Positions 50,704 to 60,124 are shown, counted from the stretch's first letter. The stretch is DNA of 64,000 nt from Streptomyces cyaneofuscatus (GCF_000718135.1 NZ_JOEM01000001.1:62001-126000), one strand, 5' to 3'. A program made the numbers and translations. Notes: a model not told the origin generated them from the letters alone.

Positions 50704-51369
50704 TCACCCGAGGGAGGTGAGCCATCCGGTGACCGCCCCGGTGAGAACCTCCAACGCCCGGGCCTCGGTCAGGCCGGACCTCTTCGGTACGGCGAAGCCG
50801 TGGTCGCCGTACGGCACCTGAGCCAGCTCGTACGCGCCGGGCGGGAACTCCTCCGGTCGCCCGAACGGGTCGTTGCCGCCCTGGACGACCAGGGTGGGCA
50901 CGCCCGGGCCGAGCAGCTCCTCGGCCCGGGACTTCTCCGGCTTGCCCGGCGGGTGCAGCGGGAAGCTGAGGGCGAGGACGGCCGCCGCGCCCAGCTCGGC
51001 GGCGGTCCGGCAGGCGACCCGGGCCCCGGCGCTGCGGCCTCCGGCGACGACGGGCAGTCCGGGTGCGGCCAGGGCGGGCCACAGCCCGCGCCATCCGGTG
51101 TCCAGGGTCTTCGGGGCGGGGGCCACCTTCTTGCCGGCCACCCGCCAGGGCTGCTCCACCAGGGCGACGGTGACCCCGTGGGCGGGCAGGGCGGCGGCCA
51201 GGGCCTTCAGGTCGCGGGCCTCGATGCCGCCGCCCGCCCCGTGGCTCACGGCGAGCACGAGGCGGGGCGCGGGTGCGGGTGCGGTCGTGGCGGTCGCGGC
51301 GGGGACCCAGGTGATCCGGGCCTCACCGGCGTCGGTGGGGACGTTCTGCGTACGTGGTTCACGGCTCAC
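50704..51369 (-). CDS. Alpha/beta hydrolase (KANL3/Tex30-like)
   Basis: The 221-residue protein has a beta-strand/loop SHGAGGGIEARDL, the nucleophile elbow GGRSAGARVACRTAAE (G-x-S-x-G) and candidate Asp and His in VVQGGNDPFGRPEEF and YGDHGF. It resembles the dienelactone hydrolase and KANL3/Tex30 group. Substrate unknown. It is upstream of sigR on the same strand but separated by the SigR promoter. Confidence 0.8.
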   Translation of the reverse strand: MSREPRTQNVPTDAGEARITWVPAATATTAPAPAPRLVLAVSHGAGGGIEARDLKALAAALPAHGVTVALVEQPWRVAGKKVAPAPKTLDTGWRGLWPALAAPGLPVVAGGRSAGARVACRTAAELGAAAVLALSFPLHPPGKPEKSRAEELLGPGVPTLVVQGGNDPFGRPEEFPPGAYELAQVPYGDHGFAVPKRSGLTEARALEVLTGAVTGWLTSLG

Positions 51370-51383
51370 GCGGACATCCTCCC

Positions 51384-51423
51384 CCGCGCGCCCCTCAGAA
51401 CAGCCGCGCGCCCCTCAGAAGAG
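51384..51423. repeat. 20-bp direct repeat at the SRAP stop codon
   Basis: CCGCGCGCCCCTCAGAACAG (51384-51403) and CCGCGCGCCCCTCAGAAGAG (51404-51423) are adjacent copies with one or two differences. The second contains the TGA stop of the SRAP gene, as if the last codons had been duplicated. Confidence 0.75.
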
Positions 51424-52230
51424 GGTCGCCTCCTCCGGCGCGGCCAGCTCCTCCAGCAGCTCCGGCCCGTTGTTGCGGACGTTGCTGACGGCGGTGGCGA
51501 CCGGGTAGGCGCGCATCAGCCCGCCGGGCGGCGGCTCCAGCAGCGCGCGCAGCTCGTCCAGGCCGGTGTGCGTGGGGTCCAGCCAGGTGTCCCAACGGTC
51601 CGGGGTGAGCATCAGCGGCATCCGGGGGTGGATGTCGGCGAGCGCGCCGGGGCCCTCGGCGGGGGCGACGGCCAGGGGGGTGGTCTCGGCCTCGGTGGTG
51701 ATCACCGAGCACGTCACCCACCAGGCGTTCTCGTGGTCGCCGGGGAGGGTCGGGTCGCGCCAGAACTCGTACAGTCCGGCCATCGCGAAGACCGAGCCGT
51801 CGGCGGGGGTCACGAAGTAGGGCTGCTTGCGCGCCCGCTTCTTGCCCTTCTTCTCCTCCAGCTGCCGCTCCTCCGCCCCGGTGACCCACTCGTAGTAGCC
51901 GTCGGCGGGCAGGATGCAGCGGCGCTGGGCGAAGGCGTTACGGAAGGAGGGCTTCTCGTGGACGGTCTCCGCGCGCGCGTTGATCATCCGGGCGGCGCCC
52001 TCGGGGGTCTTGGACCAGGAGGGGACGAGTCCCCATTTGAGGGTCCGCAGCTGGCGAACCGGACGCTGGTCGTCCGCGTCCTTAACAGGACGCTCCAGTA
52101 CCGCGTAGACCTCTTTGGTCGGCGCCACGTTCCAGTCCTGCTCCAGGGTCTCGGTGGGTTCCCACTTCTCGACCCCGAAAAGTCCGGTCAGGTCCTCGGG
52201 CCGCCGACTCGCTGCATACCGTCCGCACAT
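51415..52230 (-). CDS. SOS response-associated peptidase (YedK/HMCES family)
   Basis: The 271-residue protein starts MCGRYAASRRPEDLTGLFGV; after Met removal Cys2 is the catalytic nucleophile that crosslinks to abasic sites. NVAPTKEV, LKWGLVPSW, NARAETVHEKPSFRNAF with the active-site Asn/Glu, and a later HPRMPLML hold the other catalytic residues (Glu and His). It protects single-stranded DNA at abasic sites. The ATG at 52230 is forced by the need for Cys2; the frame opens a further nine codons. Confidence 0.93.
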   Translation of the reverse strand: MCGRYAASRRPEDLTGLFGVEKWEPTETLEQDWNVAPTKEVYAVLERPVKDADDQRPVRQLRTLKWGLVPSWSKTPEGAARMINARAETVHEKPSFRNAFAQRRCILPADGYYEWVTGAEERQLEEKKGKKRARKQPYFVTPADGSVFAMAGLYEFWRDPTLPGDHENAWWVTCSVITTEAETTPLAVAPAEGPGALADIHPRMPLMLTPDRWDTWLDPTHTGLDELRALLEPPPGGLMRAYPVATAVSNVRNNGPELLEELAAPEEATLF

Positions 52231-52283
52231 AAGTGCCAGACTGCCACGACCGCCCACCCCTGCCGCAAGGAGTCGCCCGGCCG

Positions 52284-52997
52284 ATGAACAGCACCGAACT
52301 GGGTGATCTGTGGGATCGCCTCACCGGCACGCAGCCCGCCCCCGAGCAGTGGCTGGTGGTGGTGACGGCCGCCCTGGCGCTCATCGCCGTCGTGCCGAAT
52401 CCGATATGGCGCCTCGCGCGCAACACCATCACCATCGCGCACGAGGGCGGCCACGGCCTGGTGGCCCTGCTCACCGGGCGCCAGCTGTCGGGCATCCGGC
52501 TGCACTCGGACACCAGCGGGCTGACCGTGAGCCGCGGCAAGCCGACCGGGATCGGCATGATCCTCACCGCCGCGGCCGGCTACACGGCCCCCTCGCTGCT
52601 GGGTCTGGGCGGCGCCTGGCTGCTGACCAACGGCCGGATCACGCTGCTCCTGTGGATCTCCACCGCGCTGCTCGCCGCGATGCTGGTGATGATCCGCAAT
52701 GTGTACGGGGCGCTCACCGTCATCCTGACCGGTACGGCGTTCCTGCTGGTGTCCTGGCTGACCTCGTCGGACGTGCAGTCGGCGTTCGCGTACACGGTGG
52801 TCTGGTTCCTGCTGCTGGGCGGGGTGCGGCCGCCCTTCGAGCTCCAGTCCAAGCGGCGCTTCGGCGGCGCCCCGGACTCCGACGCGGACCAGCTGGCCCG
52901 GCTGACCCACGCCCCGGCGGTGCTGTGGCTCTTCCTCTTCCACGCGGTGTCGCTGTGCTCGCTGATCGGCGGCGGGCGCTGGCTGCTGGGCTGGTGA
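52284..52997 (+). CDS. M50-like membrane metalloprotease
   Basis: The 237-residue protein has the zinc site IAHEGGHGLVALLTGRQLSG (HExxH) and five or six membrane segments. The M50 group cleaves within or near membranes; this subfamily, often annotated M50B-like, has no characterised substrate that I know of. A second metal-binding Asp (NPDG in S2P) is not obvious. AAGGAG lies 11 bases before the ATG. It is divergent from the SRAP gene. Confidence 0.8.
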   Translation: MNSTELGDLWDRLTGTQPAPEQWLVVVTAALALIAVVPNPIWRLARNTITIAHEGGHGLVALLTGRQLSGIRLHSDTSGLTVSRGKPTGIGMILTAAAGYTAPSLLGLGGAWLLTNGRITLLLWISTALLAAMLVMIRNVYGALTVILTGTAFLLVSWLTSSDVQSAFAYTVVWFLLLGGVRPPFELQSKRRFGGAPDSDADQLARLTHAPAVLWLFLFHAVSLCSLIGGGRWLLGW

Positions 52998-53126
52998 GAG
53001 CCGGAGGGGACTCGGAGCCGCTCCGGAGGGGGTGGGCTCCGGTCCGTACCATTGTTTCGTTACGCGACGGTTTCCGCCCTTTTGTTGACGAACCGGGCCG
53101 GGCAGGGAGCCACTAAAGTAAGGGCC

Positions 53127-54467
53127 ATGACCGAGAGTTCCGTGCACCCCGCCCTCTGGCCCGCACCTCACGCGAGTGGAGCCGTCGACGCGACCGTCAC
53201 CGTGCCCGGATCGAAATCGGTCACCAACCGGGCGCTCGTGCTGGCTTCGCTGGCCTCCGAGCCGGGCTGGCTCCGCCGCCCGCTGCGCTCCCGCGACACC
53301 CTCCTGATGGCCGGGGCGCTGCGCGCCATGGGCGTCCGTATCGAGGAGACCATCTCCTCCAGCTCCACCGTGGCGGGCGAGCCCGGCGGCTCCGGCGAGG
53401 CCTGGCGGGTCATCCCGGCGGGGCTGCACGGCCCGGTCACCGTCGACGTCGGCAACGCCGGCACCGTCATGCGCTTCCTGCCGCCCGTCGCCACGCTGGC
53501 CGACGGCCCGGTCCACTTCGACGGCGACCCCCGCTCCTACGAGCGGCCGCTGACCGGCGTGATCGAGGGGCTGCGGGCGCTGGGCGCGCGGATCGAGGAC
53601 GACGGGCGCGGGGCGCTGCCCCTGACCGTGCACGGCGGCGGGGCGCTGGACGGCGGCCCGGTGGCGATCGACGCGTCGTCGTCCTCGCAGTTCGTCTCGG
53701 CGCTGCTGCTGTCGGGGCCGCGCTTCAACCAGGGCGTGGAGGTCCGGCACACCGGCTCCGTCCTCCCCTCGATGCCGCACATCCGGATGACCGTCGACAT
53801 GCTGCGGGCCGTCGGCGCGCAGGTGGACGAGCCGGAGACGGGCGGCGAGCCGAACGTGTGGCGGGTCTCCCCCTCCGCGCTGCTCGGCCGGGACCTGACG
53901 ATCGAGCCGGACCTCTCCAACGCCCAGCCGTTCCTGGCCGCCGCGCTGGTGACCGGCGGCAAGGTCACCATCCCCGACTGGCCCGAGCGGACCACCCAGC
54001 CGGGTGACGCGCTGCGCGAGATCTTCACCGCGATGGGCGGCAGCTGCGAGCTGACCGAGCGCGGTCTGACCTTCACCGGCACGGGCCGGATCCACGGCAT
54101 CGACGTGGACCTCGGCGAGGTCGGCGAGCTGACCCCGGGCATCGCGGCGGTCGCGGCGCTGGCCGACTCCCCCTCCACGCTGAGCGGCGTCGCCCACCTC
54201 CGGCTCCACGAGACGGACCGGCTGGCCGCGCTCACCAAGGAGATCAACGAGCTGGGCGGCGACGTCACCGAGACGGCCGACGGGCTGCACATCCGCCCGC
54301 GCCCGCTGCACGGCGGCGTCTTCCACACGTACGACGACCACCGCATGGCCACCGCCGGGGCGATCATCGGCCTCGCGGTCAAGGGCGTGGAGATCGAGAA
54401 CGTGGGCACGACCGCCAAGACCCTGCCGGACTTCCCGGACATGTGGACCGGAATGCTCGGGGTCTAG
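53127..54467 (+). CDS. aroA: 3-phosphoshikimate 1-carboxyvinyltransferase (EPSP synthase)
   Basis: The 446-residue protein has the EPSP synthase motifs: [15 protein letters not shown] with the substrate-binding Lys and Arg, [28 protein letters not shown], and near the end [20 protein letters not shown]. It makes 5-enolpyruvylshikimate-3-phosphate in the shikimate pathway. The ATG at 53127 is supported by the conserved start. Three bases separate it from rsgA; the aroA-rsgA pair is conserved in Streptomyces. Confidence 0.96.
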   Translation: MTESSVHPALWPAPHASGAVDATVTVPGSKSVTNRALVLASLASEPGWLRRPLRSRDTLLMAGALRAMGVRIEETISSSSTVAGEPGGSGEAWRVIPAGLHGPVTVDVGNAGTVMRFLPPVATLADGPVHFDGDPRSYERPLTGVIEGLRALGARIEDDGRGALPLTVHGGGALDGGPVAIDASSSSQFVSALLLSGPRFNQGVEVRHTGSVLPSMPHIRMTVDMLRAVGAQVDEPETGGEPNVWRVSPSALLGRDLTIEPDLSNAQPFLAAALVTGGKVTIPDWPERTTQPGDALREIFTAMGGSCELTERGLTFTGTGRIHGIDVDLGEVGELTPGIAAVAALADSPSTLSGVAHLRLHETDRLAALTKEINELGGDVTETADGLHIRPRPLHGGVFHTYDDHRMATAGAIIGLAVKGVEIENVGTTAKTLPDFPDMWTGMLGV

Positions 54468-54470
54468 AAC

Positions 54471-55487
54471 ATGCGCCGCTACGGGAAGAACCCCGACGAG
54501 GACGACATCCGCGTCCGCCCCAACCGCAAGGGCAACCGGCCGCGTACGCACATCCGGCCCAAGCACGAGGACGCCGAGGACGGCATGGTCCTCACCGTCG
54601 ACCGGGGCCGGCTCACCTGCCTCGTCGACGGCCGGACCGTGGTGGCGATGAAGGCCCGCGAGCTGGGCCGCAAGGCCGCCGTGGTCGGCGACACCGTCTC
54701 CATCGTCGGGGACCTGTCCGGCGAGAAGGACACCCTGGCCCGGATCGTGCGCATCGCCTCGCGCCGTACGGTGCTGCGCCGCACGGCCGACGACGACGAT
54801 CCGTACGAGCGCGTGGTCGTCGCCAACGCCGACCAGCTCGCGATCGTCACCGCGCTGGCCGACCCGGAGCCGCGCCCGCGCATGATCGACCGCTGTCTGG
54901 TGGCGGCGTACGACGGCGGCCTCACCCCGCTGCTGGTGCTGACCAAGTCCGACCTGGCGTCGCCGGACAAGCTGCTGGAGGCGTACACCCCGCTCGGCGT
55001 CCCGTACATCGTGACCAACCGCGAGGAGCTGGAGAACGGCGGCGCGGCGGACCGGGTGCGCGAGCAGCTGGACGGCAAGATCACCGCCTTCGTCGGGCAC
55101 TCCGGCGTCGGCAAGACGACGCTGGTCAACGCGCTGGTCCCGAAGGACCGGCGGCGGACCACCGGCATCGTCAACGCGGTCACCGGCCGCGGCCGGCACA
55201 CCACCACCTCCGCGCTCGCCCTGCCGCTGCCCGACGGCCGTGGCTGGGTCGTCGACACCCCCGGCGTACGGTCGTTCGGGCTGCACCACGTCGACCCGTC
55301 GCGCGTCATCAACGCCTTCCCCGACCTCCAGCCGGGCACCGAGAACTGCCCGCGCGGCTGCACCCACGACGCGGACCAGCCGGAGTGCGCGCTGGACGCC
55401 TGGGTGGCCGAGGGGCACGCGGACCCGGCGCGGCTGGACTCCCTGCGCCGGCTGCTCTCGACCCGCGAACGGCGCGAGGGCGACTGA
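54471..55487 (+). CDS. rsgA: Ribosome small subunit-dependent GTPase RsgA
   Basis: The 338-residue protein is a circularly permuted GTPase: an OB fold N-terminus, then the G4 motif (TKSD), G1 (GHSGVGKTTLVN) and G3 (DTPG), followed by a zinc site with CPRGCTHDADQPECAL. It helps mature the 30S ribosomal subunit. It begins three bases after aroA, so it is probably cotranscribed. Confidence 0.94.
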   Translation: MRRYGKNPDEDDIRVRPNRKGNRPRTHIRPKHEDAEDGMVLTVDRGRLTCLVDGRTVVAMKARELGRKAAVVGDTVSIVGDLSGEKDTLARIVRIASRRTVLRRTADDDDPYERVVVANADQLAIVTALADPEPRPRMIDRCLVAAYDGGLTPLLVLTKSDLASPDKLLEAYTPLGVPYIVTNREELENGGAADRVREQLDGKITAFVGHSGVGKTTLVNALVPKDRRRTTGIVNAVTGRGRHTTTSALALPLPDGRGWVVDTPGVRSFGLHHVDPSRVINAFPDLQPGTENCPRGCTHDADQPECALDAWVAEGHADPARLDSLRRLLSTRERREGD

Positions 55488-55566
55488 CCCGGAGCACACT
55501 CGGATCGTGCGCCCCGGGCATGTTTGCCGGATTCAACGATTGGTAAAGGCATAATCGCACCGTGCG

Positions 55567-55580
55567 GGACCGATCGGTCC
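55567..55580. promoter_or_regulatory. 14-bp palindrome before the SMR transporter gene
   Basis: GGACCGATCGGTCC is a perfect palindrome 31 bp before the SMR start. It has the size of a TetR operator half pair, and a TetR-family gene lies convergently downstream, so the pair may be linked. This is inference. Confidence 0.5.
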
Positions 55581-55611
55581 GACCCGTCACCCACGCAGGA
55601 GGCAACGGACG

Positions 55612-55935
55612 ATGGCATGGCTGCTGGTCGTGGTCGCCGGGCTGCTGGAGACCGGTTTCGCCGTCTGTCTGAAGCTCTCGCACGGTTTCACCCGGCTCTG
55701 GCCGACCATCGCGTTCGCCGCTTTCGCCCTGGGCAGTTTCGGCCTTCTGACGATGGCTCTGAAGAAGCTGGACGTCGGACCGGCGTACGCGGTGTGGACC
55801 GGCATCGGCGCGGCGGGGACGGCGATCTACGGCATGGTCTTCCTCGGTGACGTGGTCTCGACGCTGAAGCTGGTGTCGATCTCGCTGGTCATCATCGGAG
55901 TGATCGGACTCCAGCTGTCCGGCTCCGCCCACTGA
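55612..55935 (+). CDS. Small multidrug resistance (SMR) family transporter
   Basis: The 107-residue protein has four membrane segments and the SMR features: glutamate E14 in LLVVVAGLLETGFAVCLKLS, the W-x-G-x-G stretch YAVWTGIGAAGTAIYG, and LVIIGVIGLQL. Members export cations or guanidinium with protons (EmrE and SugE types); the group cannot be settled by eye. AGGAGG lies 9 bases before the ATG. The gene overlaps the convergent TetR frame by 109 bp. Confidence 0.9.
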   Translation: MAWLLVVVAGLLETGFAVCLKLSHGFTRLWPTIAFAAFALGSFGLLTMALKKLDVGPAYAVWTGIGAAGTAIYGMVFLGDVVSTLKLVSISLVIIGVIGLQLSGSAH

Positions 55936-56435
55936 GTCCCGGCGCCACCGGGCGGGCACGGCACGATCACGTACGAGAGCGCGAGCCGGAGGGCCCTCTC
56001 GCAGCGCACCGGCGGCATCGGGTGCGACGCGGCCGCCATGCGGTCCCTGGCCAGCCCGAGCAGTTCGGCCGGGCCCGGCACGTCGCGGCCCGGTACATCG
56101 CGGCCGGGCCGGGGCAGCCGCTCGCCCCAGACCCCGGTGAGCAGCCCCTTGACCAGCGGATCCGCGTCGGCGGCCCGTACGGTCCAGCGCGCCACCGCGG
56201 CCGGGCGCTCCGGCGCGGGCGCCGTCAGTGCGCGGTCCACGCCGGTCAGATAGCCGTCGGCGGCCTGGCGTAACAGGGCGGCGGCCAGGCCGCCCTTGGT
56301 GCCGAACTCGTTGTAGAGGGTCTGCCGCGAGACACCGGCCAGCGCGGCGACGTCGACCATCCGCACCGTGCGCCAGGGGCGGTCGGCGAGCGCTCTGAGG
56401 GCGGCATCCAGCAGGGCTTCTCGCGCTGTCGGCAT
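55827..56435 (-). CDS. TetR-family repressor, overlapping the SMR gene antisense
   Basis: The 202-residue protein has an N-terminal TetR helix-turn-helix (ARPWRTVRMVDVAALAGVSR then LYNEFGTKGGLAAALL). GGAGG lies five bases before the ATG at 56435, favoured over an upstream ATG at 56495. The last 36 or so residues run antisense inside the SMR gene and look unlike a TetR C-terminus, so a frameshift or natural stop loss is possible. Ligand unknown; the SMR transporter next door is the obvious target. Confidence 0.82.
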   Translation of the reverse strand: MPTAREALLDAALRALADRPWRTVRMVDVAALAGVSRQTLYNEFGTKGGLAAALLRQAADGYLTGVDRALTAPAPERPAAVARWTVRAADADPLVKGLLTGVWGERLPRPGRDVPGRDVPGPAELLGLARDRMAAASHPMPPVRCERALRLALSYVIVPCPPGGAGTQWAEPDSWSPITPMMTSEIDTSFSVETTSPRKTMP

Positions 56436-56579
56436 CGCCGCCTCCCACGCCCGCGGCCGTGCCGGGGGCCTGCGGTTCAGAGTTGATGCGCTCATGGCGA
56501 CTGTCAAGGGTCCGCGTACCGGCCGGGTTCGCGCAGGGGCCGGTGGCTCCTCCCCCGTACCGCTGGATACTGTGACGGC

Positions 56580-57380
56580 ATGCCCGACTACCACGATGAT
56601 CTGCGCCTCGCCCATGTACTGGCGGACGCCGCCGACGCGGCGACCATGGACCGGTTCAAGGCTCTCGACCTGAAGGTGGAGACCAAGCCGGACATGACCC
56701 CGGTGAGCGAGGCCGACAAAGCCGCCGAGGAGCTGATCCGGGGCCATCTGCACCGGGCCCGCCCGCGCGACGCGATTCTGGGCGAGGAGTACGGGGTCGA
56801 GGGCACCGGGCCGCGACGCTGGGTGATCGACCCGATCGACGGCACCAAGAACTACGTCCGCGGTGTGCCGGTGTGGGCGACGCTGATCTCGCTGATGGAG
56901 GCGGGAGAGAACGGGTTCCAGCCGGTGGTCGGGGTCGTCTCCGCTCCGGCGCTGAACCGGCGCTGGTGGGCGGCGAAGGGCGCCGGCGCGTACTCCGGGC
57001 GCAGCCTCACCTCCGCGACCCGGCTGCACGTCTCGAAGGTGGAGACCATCGCGGACTCCTCGTTCGCGTTCTCCTCGCTGAGCGGCTGGGAGGAGCAGGG
57101 CCGCCTGGACGGCTTCCTCGACCTGACCCGGGCCTGCTGGCGGACGCGGGGGTACGGGGACTTCTGGCCGTACATGATGGTGGCCGAGGGATCCGTGGAC
57201 ATCTGCGCCGAGCCGGAGCTCTCGCTCTGGGACATGGCGGCGAACGCGATCATCGTCCAGGAGGCGGGCGGCCGGTTCACCGACCTGGAGGGGACCGACG
57301 GGCCCGGCGGCGCCAACGGGGCCGCGTCGAACGGTCTGCTCCACGACGAGCTGCTGGGCTACCTCAACCAGCGTTACTGA
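56580..57380 (+). CDS. hisN: Histidinol-phosphatase HisN (inositol monophosphatase family)
   Basis: The 266-residue protein has the IMPase motifs: [37 protein letters not shown] and a second metal site in [16 protein letters not shown]. In Streptomyces and mycobacteria the IMPase-type HisN supplies the histidinol-phosphate phosphatase step. Assignment among IMPase paralogues rests on the [13 protein letters not shown] segment and on conserved neighbours in S. coelicolor. It stands alone, divergent from the TetR gene. Confidence 0.85.
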   Translation: MPDYHDDLRLAHVLADAADAATMDRFKALDLKVETKPDMTPVSEADKAAEELIRGHLHRARPRDAILGEEYGVEGTGPRRWVIDPIDGTKNYVRGVPVWATLISLMEAGENGFQPVVGVVSAPALNRRWWAAKGAGAYSGRSLTSATRLHVSKVETIADSSFAFSSLSGWEEQGRLDGFLDLTRACWRTRGYGDFWPYMMVAEGSVDICAEPELSLWDMAANAIIVQEAGGRFTDLEGTDGPGGANGAASNGLLHDELLGYLNQRY

Positions 57381-57499
57381 GACCTCTGCCCGCCGGGGAG
57401 TGCGGCGCGTGATCGCGCACTCCCCCGGTGTGCGCCCGGTCCACCCCTTGTCGGCCCGCCCCAAGGGTGCAACTCTGAGAGTCCCCCCACTTGTGAACT

Positions 57500-57515
57500 T
57501 GTGAATCGACTCACA
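57500..57515. promoter_or_regulatory. CRP-like palindrome before the CBS gene
   Basis: TGTGAATCGACTCACA has the TGTGA-N6-TCACA form of Crp family sites and lies 32 bp before the CBS gene. Streptomyces Crp recognises GTG-N6-GNCAC-like sequences, which this fits in both half-sites only partly. A direct repeat of TTGTGAA also overlaps it (57491 and 57499). Confidence 0.5.
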
Positions 57516-57546
57516 GAGTCGGCGCACCGAGGAGGTGGCTCGTTTC

Positions 57547-57954
57547 ATGCTCGTCCGTGACGCCATGAGCACGGTGGTCCTCACCATCGGCCCCACCCAT
57601 ACGCTCCGCCAGGCGGCCCGGCTGATGTCGGCCCGCCGCATCGGGGCGGCCGTCGTCCACGACCCGGACACCTGCGGGCTCGGGATCATCACCGAGCGCG
57701 ACATCCTCAACGCGATCGGATCGGGCCAGAACCCCGATCGGGAGACCGCGTCGGCCCACACCACCACCGACGTGGTGTTCGCCGCCCCGGCCTGGACCCT
57801 GGAGGAGGCCGCGGAAGCCATGACGCACGGCGGGTTCCGGCACCTGATCGTGCTGGACGGCAACGGACCGGTGGGCATCGTGTCGGTGCGCGACATCATC
57901 CGCTGCTGGGCGCCGACCCGTCGCCGTACGGTGGCGGCCGCCGGGTCGGCGTAA
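57547..57954 (+). CDS. CBS-domain pair protein
   Basis: The 135-residue protein consists of two CBS domains: LVRDAMSTVVLTIGPTHTLR and CGLGIITERDILNAI in the first, HTTTDVVFAAPAWTLEEAAE and GPVGIVSVRDIIRCW in the second. CBS pairs bind adenosine nucleotides and control other proteins or are stress-related. The ATG at 57547 is used; GTG at 57535 lies inside the GGAGG site region. A CRP-like palindrome is just upstream. Partner unknown. Confidence 0.85.
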   Translation: MLVRDAMSTVVLTIGPTHTLRQAARLMSARRIGAAVVHDPDTCGLGIITERDILNAIGSGQNPDRETASAHTTTDVVFAAPAWTLEEAAEAMTHGGFRHLIVLDGNGPVGIVSVRDIIRCWAPTRRRTVAAAGSA

Positions 57955-58045
57955 AGGCGCCCTTCCGGTAGGGGGAGCCTGCGAAGGCCCGATGGGCCGG
58001 ATCCCCGCGAGGGGAGCCGGCCCACCGTCGACGGCAAGCGACCGG

Positions 58046-59515
58046 TCAGCCGCGAAGGGCCTGGACCGCGGCTTCCAGCCGCTTGCCGAAGTCACCGTCC
58101 GCCTGGCGGAAGTTGTCGATCGCGCGCGCGGCGATCTCGTCGCGCGAGACCTGGGAGATGAACCCGGCGAGGTTGTCGATCAGCCGGGCCTTCTCGTCCT
58201 CCGACATCAGCCGGTAGAGGTCGCCGGCCTGCACGAAGTCGTTGTCCTCGGCGTGGCCGGGAGCCTCGGTGTTGCCGGTGGTGCCGCTGACCGGCACGGG
58301 CTGCCAGAGCGGCCGGTCCGTCTGGACGGGGCCGCCGAAGCTGTTCGGCTCGTAATTCTTGGCGCCCCGGTGGCGGCCGTCGTAGAGGTAGCCGTCCCGG
58401 CTGTTGGTGCGGGCCTCGGTGGCGTGCGGGCGGTTGACCGGCAGGTGGTCGGCGTTGATGCCGACCCGGTAGCGGTGGGCGTCGCCGTACGCGAAGAGCC
58501 GACCCTGGAGCATCTTGTCCGGGGACGGGCCGATGCCCGGCACGAAGTGGGCGGGGCTGAAGATCGACTGCTCGACCTCGGCGAAGATGTTCTCCGGGTT
58601 GCGGTTGAGCTCCAGCTTGCCGATCTCGATCGGCGGGTAATCCGCGTGCGGCCACACCTTGGTGAGGTCGAACGGGTTGAAGCGGTACGTCGCCGCGTCC
58701 GCCGCCGGCATGATCTGGACCTGCACCGTCCAGGACGGGAAGTCACCGCGCTCGATCGCCTCGCGCAGGTCGCGCTGGTGGCTGTCGGGGTCGACGCCGG
58801 AGAGCCGGACGGCCTCCTCGGTGGTGAGGTTCTTGATGCCCTGGTCGGTCTTGAAGTGGTACTTGACCCAGAAGACCTCACCGGCCTCGTTGTTCCACTG
58901 GAAGGTGTGCGAGCCGTACCCGTTCATGTGGCGCAGGGTCGCCGGGATGCCCCGGTCGCCGAAGAGCCAGGTCACCTGGTGCGTCGACTCGGGCGACAGC
59001 CCCCAGAAGTCCCAGACGTTGTCCGCCTCCTGCGAGCCGGTGTACGGGTCGCGCTTCTGGGTGTGGATGAAGTCGGGGAACTTGATGGCGTCCTTGATGA
59101 AGAACACCGGGGTGTTGTTGCCGACGAGGTCGTAGTTGCCCTCCTCGGTGTAGAACTTCAGCGCGAAACCCCGCGGGTCGCGCACGGCGTCGGCGGAGCC
59201 GAGGTTGCCGGCGACGGTGGAGAAGCGCAGGAACGTCTCGGTCTGCTTGCCGACCTCGGAGAGGAACTTCGCCCGGGTCCACTGCGACACATCGTGGGTC
59301 AGGGTGAAGGTGCCGTACGCGCCGGCGCCGCGGGCGTGCACGACGCGCTCCGGGATGCGCTCGCGGTTGAAGTGGGCGAGCTTCTCCAGCAGCGCCTGGT
59401 CCTGGACGAGAACCGGACCGCCGACGCCCGCGGTCTCGCTGTTCTGGTTGTCCGCGACCGGAGCCCCGGCCTCCGTGGTGAGCGGTCCCTGCGTCACGTG
59501 CGCCTCCTGCGTCAT
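58046..59515 (-). CDS. katA: Monofunctional haem catalase KatA
   Basis: The 489-residue small-subunit catalase has the distal residues in [12 protein letters not shown] (catalytic His), [28 protein letters not shown] (catalytic Asn), and the proximal haem signature [14 protein letters not shown] with the ligand Tyr. It decomposes hydrogen peroxide. It is divergent from catR, the Fur-family repressor, and has a clear promoter (59574-59601). It is the main vegetative catalase in S. coelicolor. Confidence 0.96.
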   Translation of the reverse strand: MTQEAHVTQGPLTTEAGAPVADNQNSETAGVGGPVLVQDQALLEKLAHFNRERIPERVVHARGAGAYGTFTLTHDVSQWTRAKFLSEVGKQTETFLRFSTVAGNLGSADAVRDPRGFALKFYTEEGNYDLVGNNTPVFFIKDAIKFPDFIHTQKRDPYTGSQEADNVWDFWGLSPESTHQVTWLFGDRGIPATLRHMNGYGSHTFQWNNEAGEVFWVKYHFKTDQGIKNLTTEEAVRLSGVDPDSHQRDLREAIERGDFPSWTVQVQIMPAADAATYRFNPFDLTKVWPHADYPPIEIGKLELNRNPENIFAEVEQSIFSPAHFVPGIGPSPDKMLQGRLFAYGDAHRYRVGINADHLPVNRPHATEARTNSRDGYLYDGRHRGAKNYEPNSFGGPVQTDRPLWQPVPVSGTTGNTEAPGHAEDNDFVQAGDLYRLMSEDEKARLIDNLAGFISQVSRDEIAARAIDNFRQADGDFGKRLEAAVQALRG

Positions 59516-59516
59516 G

Positions 59517-59547
59517 TCCTGTACAGCCTTCTGTTTCCTGTACAGCC
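59517..59547. repeat. Direct repeat in the katA leader
   Basis: TCCTGTACAGCC occurs at 59517-59528 and again at 59536-59547, 19 bp apart, between the katA promoter and its start codon. TGTACA is palindromic in each copy. Function unknown. Confidence 0.6.
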
Positions 59548-59573
59548 CTGTCCCTTGGCTAATGCCGTTGCCA

Positions 59574-59601
59574 ATCCTACAATGGACAATGTCTAAGTCA
59601 A
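59574..59601 (-). promoter_or_regulatory. katA promoter with CatR-type box in the spacer
   Basis: On the minus strand TTGACT and TAGGAT are separated by 16 bases, a good vegetative promoter. The spacer contains ACATTGTCCATTGT, an AT-rich near-repeat that fits a Fur-type repressor (CatR) box. It lies about 60 bp before katA and 60 bp before catR. Confidence 0.75.
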
Positions 59602-59661
59602 GCGAGCATCCAAAGTCACACCCGATCGGGACTCGTTCCCTCCACTGTTAGGCTGGGCTCC

Positions 59662-60081
59662 ATGAGCGACCTGCTGGAACGACTCCGTGGACGCGGCTGG
59701 CGCATGACGGCGCAGCGGCGTGTCGTGGCCGAGGTCCTCGACGGGGACCACGTGCACCTGACGGCTGACGAGGTCCACGCGAGGGCCGTCGACAAGCTGC
59801 CCGAGATCTCACGCGCCACCGTCTACAACACCCTCGGCGAGATGGTGTCCCTCGGTGAGGTGCTGGAGGTCTCCACCGACCGCCGCGCGAAGCGGTACGA
59901 CCCGAACGCGCACCGCCCGCACCACCACCTGATCTGCGGCCGGTGCGGCGCCATCCGCGATGTGCACCCGGCGGGCAACCCGCTGGCGGACCTGCCGGCG
60001 GAGGAGCGCTACGGCTTCACGGTCTCCGGCGTCGAGGTGACGTACCGGGGGCTCTGTCCGAGCTGCGCCGCTGCCGCGTGA
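59662..60081 (+). CDS. catR: Fur-family peroxide-sensing repressor CatR
   Basis: The 139-residue protein has the Fur winged helix (RMTAQRRVVAEVLDGDHVHL) with ISRATVYNTLGEM, the metal-binding HRPHHHLICGRCGAIRDV and a second CxxC (CPSCAAAA), which forms the structural zinc site. In S. coelicolor CatR represses katA and itself and is inactivated by peroxide. Divergent placement with katA matches. A 34-bp palindromic terminator follows. Confidence 0.93.
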   Translation: MSDLLERLRGRGWRMTAQRRVVAEVLDGDHVHLTADEVHARAVDKLPEISRATVYNTLGEMVSLGEVLEVSTDRRAKRYDPNAHRPHHHLICGRCGAIRDVHPAGNPLADLPAEERYGFTVSGVEVTYRGLCPSCAAAA

Positions 60082-60087
60082 ACCTGT

Positions 60088-60121
60088 GCCGGGTCCGTCT
60101 GTTCGAACAGACGGACCCGGC
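60088..60121 (+). terminator. Terminator after catR
   Basis: GCCGGGTCCGTCTGTTC and its inverse form a perfect 34-bp palindrome, followed by TTCTT. It starts seven bases after the catR stop. Confidence 0.88.
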
Positions 60122-60124
60122 TTC

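Noticed and set aside
52188..55499. 1103-codon minus-strand frame opposite the M50 gene, aroA and rsgA
   Set aside because: It is the antisense of three well-supported genes and shows the Asp/Gly/Arg/His-rich composition of GC-rich shadow frames.
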